Shown here piece by piece: positions 16,784 to 25,459 of a DNA stretch of 64,000 nucleotides. Made by a program: the position numbers and the translations under genes. Each line of letters starts with the position of its first letter. The first letter of the stretch is position 1. Origin of the DNA: Acetobacterium bakii (GTDB lineage Bacteria > Bacillota > Clostridia > Eubacteriales > Eubacteriaceae); NCBI RefSeq assembly GCF_001263355.1, contig NZ_LGYO01000027.1, forward strand, positions 1 to 64,000. Reading direction: 5' to 3'. The notes beneath the pieces were generated by a model. The model saw only the letters and a program-made list of their open reading frames with translations, made no database searches and was not told the origin of the DNA.

Positions 16784-19369
16784 TTAAACCGGATTCGTTA
16801 AGTTTTCGATAAGGGGAAGGGTTTCTTCCCAATCGTCACCTAATTCATTATCAGCCAGCTTTTCCAGAAAAATGTGATGATCCAGAACCAATATGGTGCG
16901 ATTGCTATTGTCTGAAAGACAAATAATACCTGAAACAGCAGATGAAAGACTGACGGGAGCAATGTCATCAACATTAATTTCCACAACACTCATGAGATTA
17001 TCGACATGCAATGCCAGAAGCTCATCGTCTGAAAGCTTCAGCACAAGCAGATGGGAATCATCTGAATTCCCGTTGTTTTCTGCCTTCATACTAAAGATTT
17101 CATGGGTGTTTACCACAACAATGTAGCTGCCGTTGTATTCAACAGCACCTTTGATATTATCTGTGGACCCAGGCAATGTGATAATATGTTCGCAGTCCAT
17201 GGCCTCTAATACTACAGATTCGTCGAGGCCGAATACCTGTCCATTCATCACAAAGGTTGCTAATTTTTGAAGATTGTCTGTCATGGAATAGTTGAAATCG
17301 GATTGCTCAATGTCTTGGATTTTGCTGGCAAGAGTCTTGGTTTGATTAATATCGGACAATTTTTCAAAAACAAAACCCAAAATATCATTTTGATATCCGT
17401 CGGTGCTTTTATATTCCCGGTAATGGGATGAGCAGGCGCGGCCTACGGAATAACAGCAATCATGGTATTCCAGAATTTTAGATTCCTGGGTACCGGTTAA
17501 TAGGGTAAACATTTCGTGGGGAAGATTTAAAGCGGAGCCGATTTTATGATTTTCATCAGTGGACGCAATAATATTCTTGCTTCGATCCGTAAAAACAGCA
17601 AAGGTATCATTTTTGGATTCCAGAACTTCTTCCAGCATGTCTTTAAATTGTGATTGACTGTCAAAGACGATTCCAATCCCTCCAACGGTTCGATTGGGGT
17701 TGCGGCTGTCGGTAATGGAAGCCCCATAAATATAGGTGTGTCGATTATCATATAAATCTGTGGCTTCAAAAGGAGAAACAACATATTTGCCTGGATTTGA
17801 ATTGCTTAAAACCTGTTGAATATACGAATTGCTTAATGTTTTGCCGATATCTTCGGAACGCTCGGGATTGGATACTGCAATAATAGTACCAGTATGGTCA
17901 AAAATAAATAAATTGCTGTAAACCGTGTAGAGGCTGTTAATGTAAGCTAGGATGGTTGTCATTTCCTGTAGATCGCTTGGGTTCATCTCGCCTTCATGGG
18001 AAAGAGCCTTGCGAAAGCTGGAATTAAGTGCCCACCAGCGGCAGTCGTTGGCTCTTTCATAGAGATTTCGATCCATGATATCCACACTTAATGATGCCAA
18101 AAACCGGGTTTCTACCAAACTGGCTGAAACTACAGTGGAAAATAAATTGGATACAGAGCTTTGAAAAAGATTGCTGGTTTTAGTGCCAATTCGACCAATT
18201 GCGCTTAAAATCGGTTTTAGGCGGGCATATTCATTTTTAATAGCATCGTCTTTTTCAATAACTTGACCATTGTAGACAATACGTTTTAAGGAGCCATTGA
18301 TGGTCTGGGTTTTGACAATGATTTCATTGAGGGCAACCGAAAAAGAATCGGCCATGCCCATTAATTTACGGGTTGTCACAGAATCGATGTGTTCAAGATC
18401 AGTGGTATCTTTAAATGCAAGATTAAGGGGAAGCATGATATGCCCCTTCCAGCCCAGTCCAAAATATTCCTGATAGCCTTTTGTAAAGACGGTTTTTGAA
18501 ATATACGCGGAGCCCCGATAATATTCGACACCATAGGTTTCCGGTTCAGGGGATTCGATGGTGATGCCCGTGGGAACGTGATTTTCATCACTACTGGCAA
18601 TAACCAGATTGTCATTATCAACAATGGTAATAACAGATCCATCATAATCCCTGGCCAAATTTTTAAAAATCTGCTTCATTTCATTTTCAAAACGGAAGCA
18701 CAAACAAATGATACCGATCGGATAATGAGAGCCTTCCTCATATATTTTACTGGAAAATACATGGGATTTATATCTGTTGGACTGTAAGGCAGAAGGCTGA
18801 TAGGATTCGATAAAGCTTTCATTGCTTTCCATGGTTTTAGTCAAAATCGGGTCATCCAGGGTTAATCCCAGAATATCATTGCCTTGATCGAGATTTGCCA
18901 AAACCCGATAGTTTTGATCGAGAATGACAATTTCTCCATAAACAGAATACTTAGCAACGTATTCATTCAGCCGTTTGATAATGTCATTTCGGCTTTGTTC
19001 ACTGGGGTCTTCATTGCTTACAAATTTTCTAATATCGTCATCCGTCGCGATAAAACCAATATCTGCAGTTCTTTCGTATAAATTTCGTATTAAAATATCA
19101 ATGGCAACCTGTGTTTTTGAAATAATTTTCTGTTCTGTTTTTTTCAATTTTTCGGATCCGAGGGCGCTAATGAGTTCCTGTTGAAGATTATAGAAACTAT
19201 TTTGAATTTTTGTCATATTTGGAAGTACGTTTTTTGACTGGATCGGGCAATTTATTTCACATAAAAGTTTGATATTATCCCATTGATCGTTAAGAGCGGT
19301 AATGCTCTCCTCGCACTTTAAAACGTCTGGCATGTGACTTAGAAAGTCCTGCTGTTTGTAGATTATCAT
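16784..19369 (-). CDS. Soluble double Cache (PDC-like) sensor with C-terminal CheW-like domain
   Basis: The 861-residue protein has two related sensory halves (about 60-330 and 430-690). Each holds RNLYER(T/A)xD followed by Cache-like strands such as YGEIVILDQNYRVLANLD and YSNLFIFDHTGTIIAVSN. The last 160 residues look like a CheW domain (FVMNGQVFGLDESVVLEAM... through DNSNRTILVLDHHIF). I see no transmembrane segment and no MCP signalling hairpin, so it seems to be cytoplasmic. The start at ATG 19369 follows AAAGGAG; longer frames have no better site. It could couple ligand sensing to a chemotaxis-type kinase. Function unproven. Confidence 0.75.
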   Translation of the reverse strand: MIIYKQQDFLSHMPDVLKCEESITALNDQWDNIKLLCEINCPIQSKNVLPNMTKIQNSFYNLQQELISALGSEKLKKTEQKIISKTQVAIDILIRNLYERTADIGFIATDDDIRKFVSNEDPSEQSRNDIIKRLNEYVAKYSVYGEIVILDQNYRVLANLDQGNDILGLTLDDPILTKTMESNESFIESYQPSALQSNRYKSHVFSSKIYEEGSHYPIGIICLCFRFENEMKQIFKNLARDYDGSVITIVDNDNLVIASSDENHVPTGITIESPEPETYGVEYYRGSAYISKTVFTKGYQEYFGLGWKGHIMLPLNLAFKDTTDLEHIDSVTTRKLMGMADSFSVALNEIIVKTQTINGSLKRIVYNGQVIEKDDAIKNEYARLKPILSAIGRIGTKTSNLFQSSVSNLFSTVVSASLVETRFLASLSVDIMDRNLYERANDCRWWALNSSFRKALSHEGEMNPSDLQEMTTILAYINSLYTVYSNLFIFDHTGTIIAVSNPERSEDIGKTLSNSYIQQVLSNSNPGKYVVSPFEATDLYDNRHTYIYGASITDSRNPNRTVGGIGIVFDSQSQFKDMLEEVLESKNDTFAVFTDRSKNIIASTDENHKIGSALNLPHEMFTLLTGTQESKILEYHDCCYSVGRACSSHYREYKSTDGYQNDILGFVFEKLSDINQTKTLASKIQDIEQSDFNYSMTDNLQKLATFVMNGQVFGLDESVVLEAMDCEHIITLPGSTDNIKGAVEYNGSYIVVVNTHEIFSMKAENNGNSDDSHLLVLKLSDDELLALHVDNLMSVVEINVDDIAPVSLSSAVSGIICLSDNSNRTILVLDHHIFLEKLADNELGDDWEETLPLIENLTNPV

Positions 19370-19388
19370 AAAGTCTCCTTTTCTGCAT

Positions 19389-19430
19389 AAAAAGGACGCA
19401 AAGCAGAAGGTACCACTATTGCGCCTTTGC
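19389..19430 (-). promoter_or_regulatory. Leader hairpin with GTGGTACC loop and U-run before the Cache-CheW gene
   Basis: On the minus strand AAAGGCGCAA (19428-19419) pairs, with one bulge, with TTGCGTCCTTT. A U-run follows, and GTGGTACC (19416-19409) lies in the loop. An alternative pairing GCAAAG/CTTTGC is possible. This resembles the 3' end of a T-box, but there is no room for stem I. The gene starts 20 bases downstream. Confidence 0.35.
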
Positions 19431-19501
19431 AATTTAATGTGAAGACTAATGTATCATTATATTTTGGATTTGGCAAGATATTATAGATTAATTATATGAA
19501 T

Positions 19502-19972
19502 TTAATTGTCTTTTTTTACCGGCATGACAACTTTGGTTAATAACTCAGTTTCAAGAAATGAGGTATCGTTATAGTAATATTCATAGGCCGAGCCGGTGGC
19601 GGTATAACCATTTTTTTCAATCCAGTTAGCCATTTCTTTGTAAAGGGGTTTCATTTTATCGTAAGGACCTCGATTCATTGAAAAAACGATCAAGCCGGCA
19701 GGAATTGATCCCGCCTCGATATCATCTTTTCCGGGAATGGGTTCAGCCACCGGAAATCCTATTTCAACATCCAAATTCTGCATATCCATATTATGGTAAG
19801 CGACAAAAGGAACATCAGCCAAATGTTCGTTGAGCTCCTCGAGATAGGCGCTCATTTTGCAATAACTTTCTCCAATTAATTGAGGCAACTGATCAACACT
19901 TGTTCTGGTACGAATGAATAAGGTAGGTTGTTCTTTTTGTTTTAAAACTGCAATGTTTGACATTTTAGCCAT
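19502..19972 (-). CDS. GyrI-like small-molecule-binding domain protein
   Basis: A 156-residue protein resembling the GyrI/AraC-effector-binding (SOUL-like) fold, with VGFPVAEPIPGKDDI-type and YEYYYNDTSFLETELLTKVVMPV segments at the C-terminus. Such domains bind drugs or metabolites, alone or fused to regulators. I choose ATG 19972, 6 bases after AAGGAG; longer frames run into the repressor gene. It starts one base after the stop codon of the S24 repressor and is thus in the same transcript. Confidence 0.75.
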   Translation of the reverse strand: MAKMSNIAVLKQKEQPTLFIRTRTSVDQLPQLIGESYCKMSAYLEELNEHLADVPFVAYHNMDMQNLDVEIGFPVAEPIPGKDDIEAGSIPAGLIVFSMNRGPYDKMKPLYKEMANWIEKNGYTATGSAYEYYYNDTSFLETELLTKVVMPVKKDN

Positions 19973-19973
19973 T

Positions 19974-20696
19974 TTATTCTCCTTTTCTTTTCTCATATTT
20001 TGACAGGACTTTTCCTGCAATACGAACATTGTCATATTCCCCGGGTAAAATCGGTTTATATTTGGGGTTGAACGAAATAAACTGGTGATCCCGATATTGC
20101 TTAATATAGCCTTCATCATTGATCACAATAATGCCAACGTCGCCTTCTTCAAGTAATGAAGCGGGCTGGATAAAAACAATATCATTATCATAATAAGCCG
20201 GTTCCATGCTATCACCGGCTACCCGAATGGCAAATTTTGTTCCGGAAGGAATGAGTTCAGCGGAAAAAGGGGTGAATTCATAGTGATGAGAATCCAGGAA
20301 ACTTCCGATTCCTGCGGACGCAGGCAGCAGATAGAGGGGAAGCTCTTTGATTCTTTGATGATTTTCTTTAATTTTAAAATGAATTTCATAATCAAGAAAA
20401 TTCTTGATATTCTTTTGAAAAAAGGCTTTTCCGTCAGATGATAATTGGCGGTATAAACCCACAATGCCGGACTCTTTTTCAGAAAAATCATGCATATTCC
20501 CATTTTGTGCGGGCTCAATTTGGATTATACAGTCCAGGGCTTCAACAATAGCCCTTAAGGTTTCGTATTTTGGATTTTTAGTTTCACCGGAAAGAATTTT
20601 ATGAACCGTTGGTAAAGGGACTCGGGATTTTTCAGATATTTCATAAGCAGTCAGATGTGATTGCTTTTTTAATGTTCTGATTTTTTCGTTAATCAT
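19974..20696 (-). CDS. XRE-family repressor with S24 (LexA-like) peptidase domain
   Basis: The 240-residue protein has an N-terminal helix-turn-helix (about 10-60: LTAYEISEKSRVPLPTVHKILSG) and a C-terminal LexA-like domain. The latter has the catalytic Ser in VAGDSMEPAY and the Lys in GYIKQYR. An Ala-Gly bond in LPASAGIG, between the domains, is a plausible self-cleavage site. It resembles HdiR/UmuR-type regulators that are inactivated on DNA damage. It diverges from the Y-family polymerase gene; repeated AAATGATA sites lie between. Start ATG 20696 follows AGAGGTG. Confidence 0.85.
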   Translation of the reverse strand: MINEKIRTLKKQSHLTAYEISEKSRVPLPTVHKILSGETKNPKYETLRAIVEALDCIIQIEPAQNGNMHDFSEKESGIVGLYRQLSSDGKAFFQKNIKNFLDYEIHFKIKENHQRIKELPLYLLPASAGIGSFLDSHHYEFTPFSAELIPSGTKFAIRVAGDSMEPAYYDNDIVFIQPASLLEEGDVGIIVINDEGYIKQYRDHQFISFNPKYKPILPGEYDNVRIAGKVLSKYEKRKGE

Positions 20697-20716
20697 CGTT
20701 TTCACCTCTGATCTTA

Positions 20717-20745
20717 AGTATAAGGGATCAATGATGAAAATTCAA
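20717..20745 (-). promoter_or_regulatory. Promoter of the S24 repressor gene
   Basis: On the minus strand TTGAAT (20745-20740), 17 bases, TATACT (20722-20717). The start would be about 14 bases before the ATG. Confidence 0.5.
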
Positions 20746-20754
20746 TAAAAATAA

Positions 20755-20835
20755 CCATAAATGATAAAAATATATTTTAATCCGTTGACAAATGATAATA
20801 AAAGGGTATATTATTTAAATAAATATCATTTATGG
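20755..20835. promoter_or_regulatory. Operator region between the S24 repressor and dinB-like gene
   Basis: A perfect 12-bp inverted repeat, CCATAAATGATA (20755-20766) and TATCATTTATGG (20824-20835), brackets the polymerase promoter. A third AAATGATA (20790-20797) sits at the end of the -35 box. These are likely binding sites for the S24 repressor. Confidence 0.55.
20785..20812 (+). promoter_or_regulatory. Promoter of the Y-family polymerase gene
   Basis: TTGACA (20785-20790), 16 bases, TATATT (20807-20812), enclosed by the repeated operator-like sites. Confidence 0.6.
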
Positions 20836-20873
20836 GTAAAAAAAACGGTGATAGTTTAAAGAAGGTGAATGAA

Positions 20874-22127
20874 ATGGATCGTGTCATTTTGCACAGCGAC
20901 ATGAACAGCTTTTATGCGAGCGTTGAATGTTTGTATCATCCTGAATTTCAGGGTTTACCGGTGGCAGTGGGAGGAAATCCCAAAAATCGCCATGGTATTA
21001 TTCTGGCAAAAAATCAGTTGGCAAGAGAAGCCGGGGTAAAAACCGGTGAAGCCCTCTGGGAAGCCAGGGCAAAATCCCCGCAGCTGATCATAGTGGAACC
21101 AAATTTTGAACGCTACCTGAAATTCTCTAAAATGGCGCGAAAAATATACTATCGTTACTCCGAACTGGTTGAACCTTTTGGCTTGGATGAAGCCTGGATC
21201 GACGTGACGGGCAGCACCCACATATACGGAAGCGGCGAAGCAATTGCCCGAAAAATAAGCCGGGAGATTCAGTCGGAACTGGGATTGACGGTTTCAATCG
21301 GAGTTTCCTTTAATAAAATATTTGCCAAGTTTGGTTCAGATTATAAAAAACCGGATGCCATTACGGTGATCACCCGGGAAAATTACCAGGAAATTGTGTG
21401 GGAACGAGGTGTTGGGGAATTGCTCTATGTGGGAAGATCAACCGGAAAAAAGCTGATGAAGTACGGGATCTATACCATTGGGGATTTGGCAAAATCATCC
21501 ATGGATTTTCTAAAATGCCAGCTGGGTAAAATGGGCGTTATTTTATGGGACTTTGCCAACGGACTTGATAACAGTCCGGTTAAGTGGTTCGATGAAAACT
21601 ACAATGGGAATGAACGGGTTATAAAAAGCATTGGCAACAGCATTACAACACCCCGGGATATTGAAAACACGAAAGACATGAAACTGGTCATGTATATGTT
21701 AACTGAAAGTGTGGCAATGCGCTTGAGAGAAACCGACTGTTATTGTCAAACCGTGGCCATTCATATCCGGACCAAAGAACTGCGAAGCTTTACACGACAG
21801 ATGAAATTAAGTAAGCCTTCGGATCTGACCGGTGAAATTGGGGAAGCCGCTATTTTGCTATTTAATCAAAACTATGATTTCAGTTCGCCGGTAAGGTCAC
21901 TGGGGGTACGGGCAGCAGATTTGGTTCCGAATACGGTTCCCATACAGCTTGATTTATTTGGTCATGAAGAAGAACGTATCCGCCAGGGGCGTTTGGATAT
22001 CACTATTGATGGACTCCGCAAAAGATATGGCAATCACTCTGTGCGACGGGCAGTTACCATAGGCGATACCATGAGTTGCATGGACCCTAAAAAGGATCAT
22101 GTCATCTATCCCCTGAGATATTTTTAG
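20874..22127 (+). CDS. dinB: Y-family DNA polymerase (DinB/UmuC-like, translesion synthesis)
   Basis: A 417-residue polymerase with the family start VILHSDMNSFYASVE (first catalytic Asp), EPFGLDEAWIDVTGS (the second acidic pair) and SIGVSFNKIFAKFGSDYKKP. A helix-hairpin-helix thumb follows (GIYTIGDLA). The little-finger domain is present. QLDLFG near the C-terminus resembles a beta-clamp binding motif. The start at ATG 20874 follows GAAGGTG; an upstream in-frame ATG (20832) falls in the right operator arm. It forms a two-gene operon with the small protein downstream and is probably under S24 control. Confidence 0.93.
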   Translation: MDRVILHSDMNSFYASVECLYHPEFQGLPVAVGGNPKNRHGIILAKNQLAREAGVKTGEALWEARAKSPQLIIVEPNFERYLKFSKMARKIYYRYSELVEPFGLDEAWIDVTGSTHIYGSGEAIARKISREIQSELGLTVSIGVSFNKIFAKFGSDYKKPDAITVITRENYQEIVWERGVGELLYVGRSTGKKLMKYGIYTIGDLAKSSMDFLKCQLGKMGVILWDFANGLDNSPVKWFDENYNGNERVIKSIGNSITTPRDIENTKDMKLVMYMLTESVAMRLRETDCYCQTVAIHIRTKELRSFTRQMKLSKPSDLTGEIGEAAILLFNQNYDFSSPVRSLGVRAADLVPNTVPIQLDLFGHEEERIRQGRLDITIDGLRKRYGNHSVRRAVTIGDTMSCMDPKKDHVIYPLRYF

Positions 22128-22136
22128 AGGTGCGTT

Positions 22137-22382
22137 ATGGAAAATAAGTACACCAAAAAATATGTAAAGGTCATTGCCGAATTTGAAGAAGATGGCCGCA
22201 TCATACCCCTTAGAATTTTCTGGGAGGATGGCCGGGTCTTCGAAATCGACCGGATTTTAGACGTCCGACCCGGGGTTTCAAGAAAAGTCGGCGGCCAGGG
22301 CATCCGCTATCTGTGCCGCATCCTCAACAAAGAAGTTTGTCTTTTCTACGAGGAACCCCGCTGGTACGTGGAAAGCAAGTGA
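22137..22382 (+). CDS. Small protein of the polymerase operon (DUF6504-like)
   Basis: An 81-residue, beta-rich basic protein beginning 9 bases after the polymerase gene, with an AGAGGTG site. The pattern PLRIFWEDGRVFEIDRILDV, then YLCRILNKEVCLFYEEPRWYVE, resembles small proteins found beside Y-family polymerases or ImuB (DUF6504-like). No enzyme motif is visible. It may help load or modulate the polymerase; this is inference from position. Confidence 0.65.
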   Translation: MENKYTKKYVKVIAEFEEDGRIIPLRIFWEDGRVFEIDRILDVRPGVSRKVGGQGIRYLCRILNKEVCLFYEEPRWYVESK

Positions 22383-22393
22383 AAAAGAAGACG

Positions 22394-22471
22394 AAGCCTT
22401 TCAACTTGCCGACTAACTACCGTAACAATTGCCGGTACTGCGTTATGTGTTTGTCAACATGCTAAAGGCTT
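22394..22471. other. Structured intergenic spacer after the polymerase operon
   Basis: Outer arms AAGCCTTT (22394-22401) and AAAGGCTT (22464-22471) enclose TACCG...CGGTA and further short pairings. It is too long for a simple terminator. It directly precedes the first palindromic element. Confidence 0.3.
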
Positions 22472-22492
22472 AACGGCTTTTGGAGGATTTTA

Positions 22493-22623
22493 ACAAAATA
22501 GATAGTGAGTCCTGGGGACGATGGTAACATCAGTTGTCGGCATCAGGGCGAACAGGCGACAGCCTGTACGAACTGCAGCCGACAACGATTTACCATCGTC
22601 CCCAGGACGGTTTAGCAACAAAC
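22493..22623. repeat. GTCC-type palindromic element, copy 1 (full length)
   Basis: An imperfect palindrome. A perfect 19-bp outer stem (22509-22527 with 22590-22608) is followed inward by GTTGTCGG/CCGACAAC (22533-22540 with 22579-22586). The terminal hairpin is ACAGGC-GACA-GCCTGT (22552-22567). The sequence matches the copy at 63.15 kb almost end to end, including ACAAAATAG on the left and ACAAAC on the right. It lies between two convergent gene ends and has no coding capacity. Confidence 0.8.
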
Positions 22624-22625
22624 CC

Positions 22626-24191
22626 TTATTGAGGGTCGTTGAACATGATTTTTTCTAGAAATGCCAGGGTTTCTTCGTAGGGCAGGGGCTTGGTGGACAA
22701 ATGGGTGTCAAAGACCATGATGTCCTTTTTTTCCGGATCGAATTTGGGCCAGGGTACCTGTCCTTTAAATGCTGCTTTAAAATTGGGATCTCCGTATTTA
22801 ATAAAGTTCGTCCAGGATTGTTGCATAAGCCAGGAAAGATTGCTGATTTTAGTGGCTCGGCGCCGACCGATACCGTTTCCGAAAACAAAGGGAAGCTCCA
22901 TGGCATGGGCGGTGTTCAAGCCCACTATTTTAAGAATGGCAGGATCATAATCAAAATTGTAGAAATAGACATCAATGCCCAGTTGGGCATATTTTTTTGC
23001 CATCATGACCATGCCGATGAGAAAAGCCGAGTGGGTGTAAATTTCCTGCATCCGTTCCAATGCCGAGTGCTCCTCATCTACCTTAAAGAAATCCATGACC
23101 GCATCCGCATGTTCTGGACCAAAAATTTCATAGCATAGCATTTTGTAAATTCCCAGGTTGGTGTGTCCCTTGATAAAGAGGGAAGACTCATCCGTATTAA
23201 AGCCCACCAGCATTTTAACCGGGTTCACCTCTCCGGATCTTAGGGCGGCAACCGGATCTTTAGGCAGAACGACGCCATCAAAAATCGGCCAGAAACCGAA
23301 GGCGTTTGGTGCCGCAGACTGGTCGGATTTAACCATCGATACAGCAGCCAGAGCATCGCCGGGGATCCGTCTCAACTTGTATAAATCCTCCTGGGTATCT
23401 TCGACACCAAACAGCTCGCAGAGCAGCTGGCCATTGGCCATGGATTTTTCCAAATTCCCACGGTTTTGTGAGGCAAAGCTGGAGATTGAAAAAATTGAGC
23501 CGCTTTCGACGATGGCCTGATGAAAAAGTCCTTTAGCCAGGGGCGAGAGCATCAGCGCCGTCACACTATAGGCCCCTGCGGATTGCCCCCCCAGGGTCAC
23601 CTTTGTGGGATCGCCCCCAAAAGCTTCAATGTTTTCCTGCACCCAGTGAAGTGCTTGAATCTGATCCAGTAAACCATAATTTCCGGTGGTGCCGGATTCC
23701 TCACAAAGCCCGTGGGTGGCGAGAAAGCCAAGGGCTCCCAGACGGTAGTTGATGGTGACTACCACCACACCCTCTTGAGCCATTCGGGCACCATCATAGA
23801 CCATTTCACTGCCGGATCCGGTGGCAAAAGCGCCGCCATGGATAAAAACATACACCGGATAACGTTCCTCTTTTGCGGTGGCCGGTGTCCAGACATTTAA
23901 AAAAAGGCAATCTTCACTTTTATCATCCATTTGGTAGGTTCCCGAGGAATCAACCAGAATGCCGCCCATCTGCATGGCGGCATTTCCAGGTTCAAGGCAA
24001 TCTCGGATCTCTTCCCATGGAGGCATCGGCTTAGGCGCTTTAAATCGTCGATTTTGAGTCGGGGGCTGGGCATAGGGGATGCCTTTATAACTTGAAATTC
24101 CCTTGCGATGCAGCCCTCTCACAGGGCCGCAGGATGGAAATAGTTCGGGATTTTTTGGCATGTCAGATTTATTGTTTTTGTCGAATGGCAT
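22626..24191 (-). CDS. Type B carboxylesterase (pnbA-like)
   Basis: A 521-residue alpha/beta hydrolase of the carboxylesterase type B family. It has the nucleophile motif GGQSAGA within FGGDPTKVTLGGQSAGA, the oxyanion region VFIHGGAFATGSG, EDCLFLNVWTP and the late His in GLNTAHAMELPFVFG. It has no signal peptide. I place the start at ATG 24191, 6 bases after AAGGAG. Family members hydrolyse a broad range of esters; the substrate here is unknown. It may share transcription with tmcAL, whose stop is 26 bases upstream. Confidence 0.9.
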   Translation of the reverse strand: MPFDKNNKSDMPKNPELFPSCGPVRGLHRKGISSYKGIPYAQPPTQNRRFKAPKPMPPWEEIRDCLEPGNAAMQMGGILVDSSGTYQMDDKSEDCLFLNVWTPATAKEERYPVYVFIHGGAFATGSGSEMVYDGARMAQEGVVVVTINYRLGALGFLATHGLCEESGTTGNYGLLDQIQALHWVQENIEAFGGDPTKVTLGGQSAGAYSVTALMLSPLAKGLFHQAIVESGSIFSISSFASQNRGNLEKSMANGQLLCELFGVEDTQEDLYKLRRIPGDALAAVSMVKSDQSAAPNAFGFWPIFDGVVLPKDPVAALRSGEVNPVKMLVGFNTDESSLFIKGHTNLGIYKMLCYEIFGPEHADAVMDFFKVDEEHSALERMQEIYTHSAFLIGMVMMAKKYAQLGIDVYFYNFDYDPAILKIVGLNTAHAMELPFVFGNGIGRRRATKISNLSWLMQQSWTNFIKYGDPNFKAAFKGQVPWPKFDPEKKDIMVFDTHLSTKPLPYEETLAFLEKIMFNDPQ

Positions 24192-24217
24192 AATATTCTC
24201 CTTAATTAATTGGTTTT

Positions 24218-25459
24218 TCAAATGCGGATGGGGCTTTGGGTATAGTCGTGGTGATACTGATAGTTTTTTTCATAAAACAGATTATGCAAATCCGTGGCAC
24301 GGATATCATAATGAAGCATCTCGCGTTGGACAGGGGAAAGAAGCCGCTCGCCACGGCTCATATTGGTGAGGATGGGAATGTCACCCTGCTTTTTAATTTT
24401 CCTAAGGATTGCCTGGCCGGTTGAATTAAAGCCTAATACCCGCAGGTAAGGTTTAAACGAAGGATCGTTGAATTTAAATAGAACCTTCTTGTCCAATTCC
24501 AACAGGCGGTTGCACAAAATACGCTGAACCCGGGTTTTGGGGATTCGCTTCGAAATAATGGCATCAACCAGAGCGTCCAGGGTTTTGGCTGTTTTTAGGG
24601 CATCCCGGATTTTATGCTCCAGGCCCTCTGCAACATAGGGGGTATTTTTCAGATCCCCGACATCCCGGGAGAGAATCATCAGCCTTAAAGCGTTGAGAAA
24701 CAGAGCATCCCCCTGGAGATTGTAATCCTCCATGGGGGCCAATAAGCTTTCTACCTTATAAGGAAGCTTATTTTTAAGGTCCATAACTGGGTTTGAATGA
24801 ATGGTGTCACGAACCAGGCTGTTCAAAAGAATTTTTCGAATGGCTGTGGCGCTCATGTAGTCCGATGTTTCCAGACTGTGATAATCGGATCCCTGGCGTT
24901 TCACGGTGATGGGGGAAATAGTGCTTTGGGTGACAATCAGAGCCTTAAGATATTCAATGGCCAGAATATTATTTGGGGTAGTAAGCAGAGAACTGACTTC
25001 CTCACCTAAAAGTTCATGAATGGTTTGTTCTCGGGCTTTGGGAAAGGAAACACCGGTATCCAGGGCGAACCCCAGGAGCTGTTTAAATTCCGGAGACTCC
25101 AGCGACAGAATCTGGGCCAGGGCTTGGAGTGGTTCCAGTTCACCATGTTCAGAGCCAAAGGAAAGAAAATCACAGGCTCCGGTGGCATTGAAGATTTTAA
25201 TGCCGCCTTGGGCAAATGCCTCGGCACTTTGGCCGGCATAAACAAAGGGCAGTTCACAGACCAGGTCAATACCGGAAGCCAGCGCCAGTCTTGTGCGTTC
25301 CCATTTGTTTATGATGGCGAAATCGCCGCGCTGGGTAATACTTCCGCTCATCAGGGTCATGACACCATCGGCTTGGGATATTTTTTTAGTAGTTTCAAGC
25401 TGCCAGGCATGACCTTTGTGAAAAGGATTATATTCGGTTATGATTCCAAGAACCTTCAT
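24218..25459 (-). CDS. tmcAL: tRNA(Met) cytidine acetate ligase (YlbM family)
   Basis: The 413-residue protein begins with the nucleotidyltransferase-like GIITEYNPFHKGHAWQL (HxGH-type motif) and continues with MSGSITQRGDFAI and ELPFVYAGQSAEAFA, hallmarks of YlbM/TmcAL. The enzyme activates acetate with ATP to make N4-acetylcytidine at the wobble base of elongator tRNA-Met. It diverges from ackA, a common arrangement in Firmicutes. Confidence 0.9.
   Translation of the reverse strand: MKVLGIITEYNPFHKGHAWQLETTKKISQADGVMTLMSGSITQRGDFAIINKWERTRLALASGIDLVCELPFVYAGQSAEAFAQGGIKIFNATGACDFLSFGSEHGELEPLQALAQILSLESPEFKQLLGFALDTGVSFPKAREQTIHELLGEEVSSLLTTPNNILAIEYLKALIVTQSTISPITVKRQGSDYHSLETSDYMSATAIRKILLNSLVRDTIHSNPVMDLKNKLPYKVESLLAPMEDYNLQGDALFLNALRLMILSRDVGDLKNTPYVAEGLEHKIRDALKTAKTLDALVDAIISKRIPKTRVQRILCNRLLELDKKVLFKFNDPSFKPYLRVLGFNSTGQAILRKIKKQGDIPILTNMSRGERLLSPVQREMLHYDIRATDLHNLFYEKNYQYHHDYTQSPIRI

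Noticed and set aside
19394-19404. GGACGCAAAGC on the plus strand, as in the c-di-GMP-I (GEMM) riboswitch
   Set aside because: The upstream GGCAAACC part and the second helix are absent, and no plus-strand gene follows nearby. The motif is explained by the minus-strand hairpin.
22503-22613. CRISPR repeat or array at the GTCC elements
   Set aside because: There is one unit per locus, no regular spacers, and no cas genes in the window.
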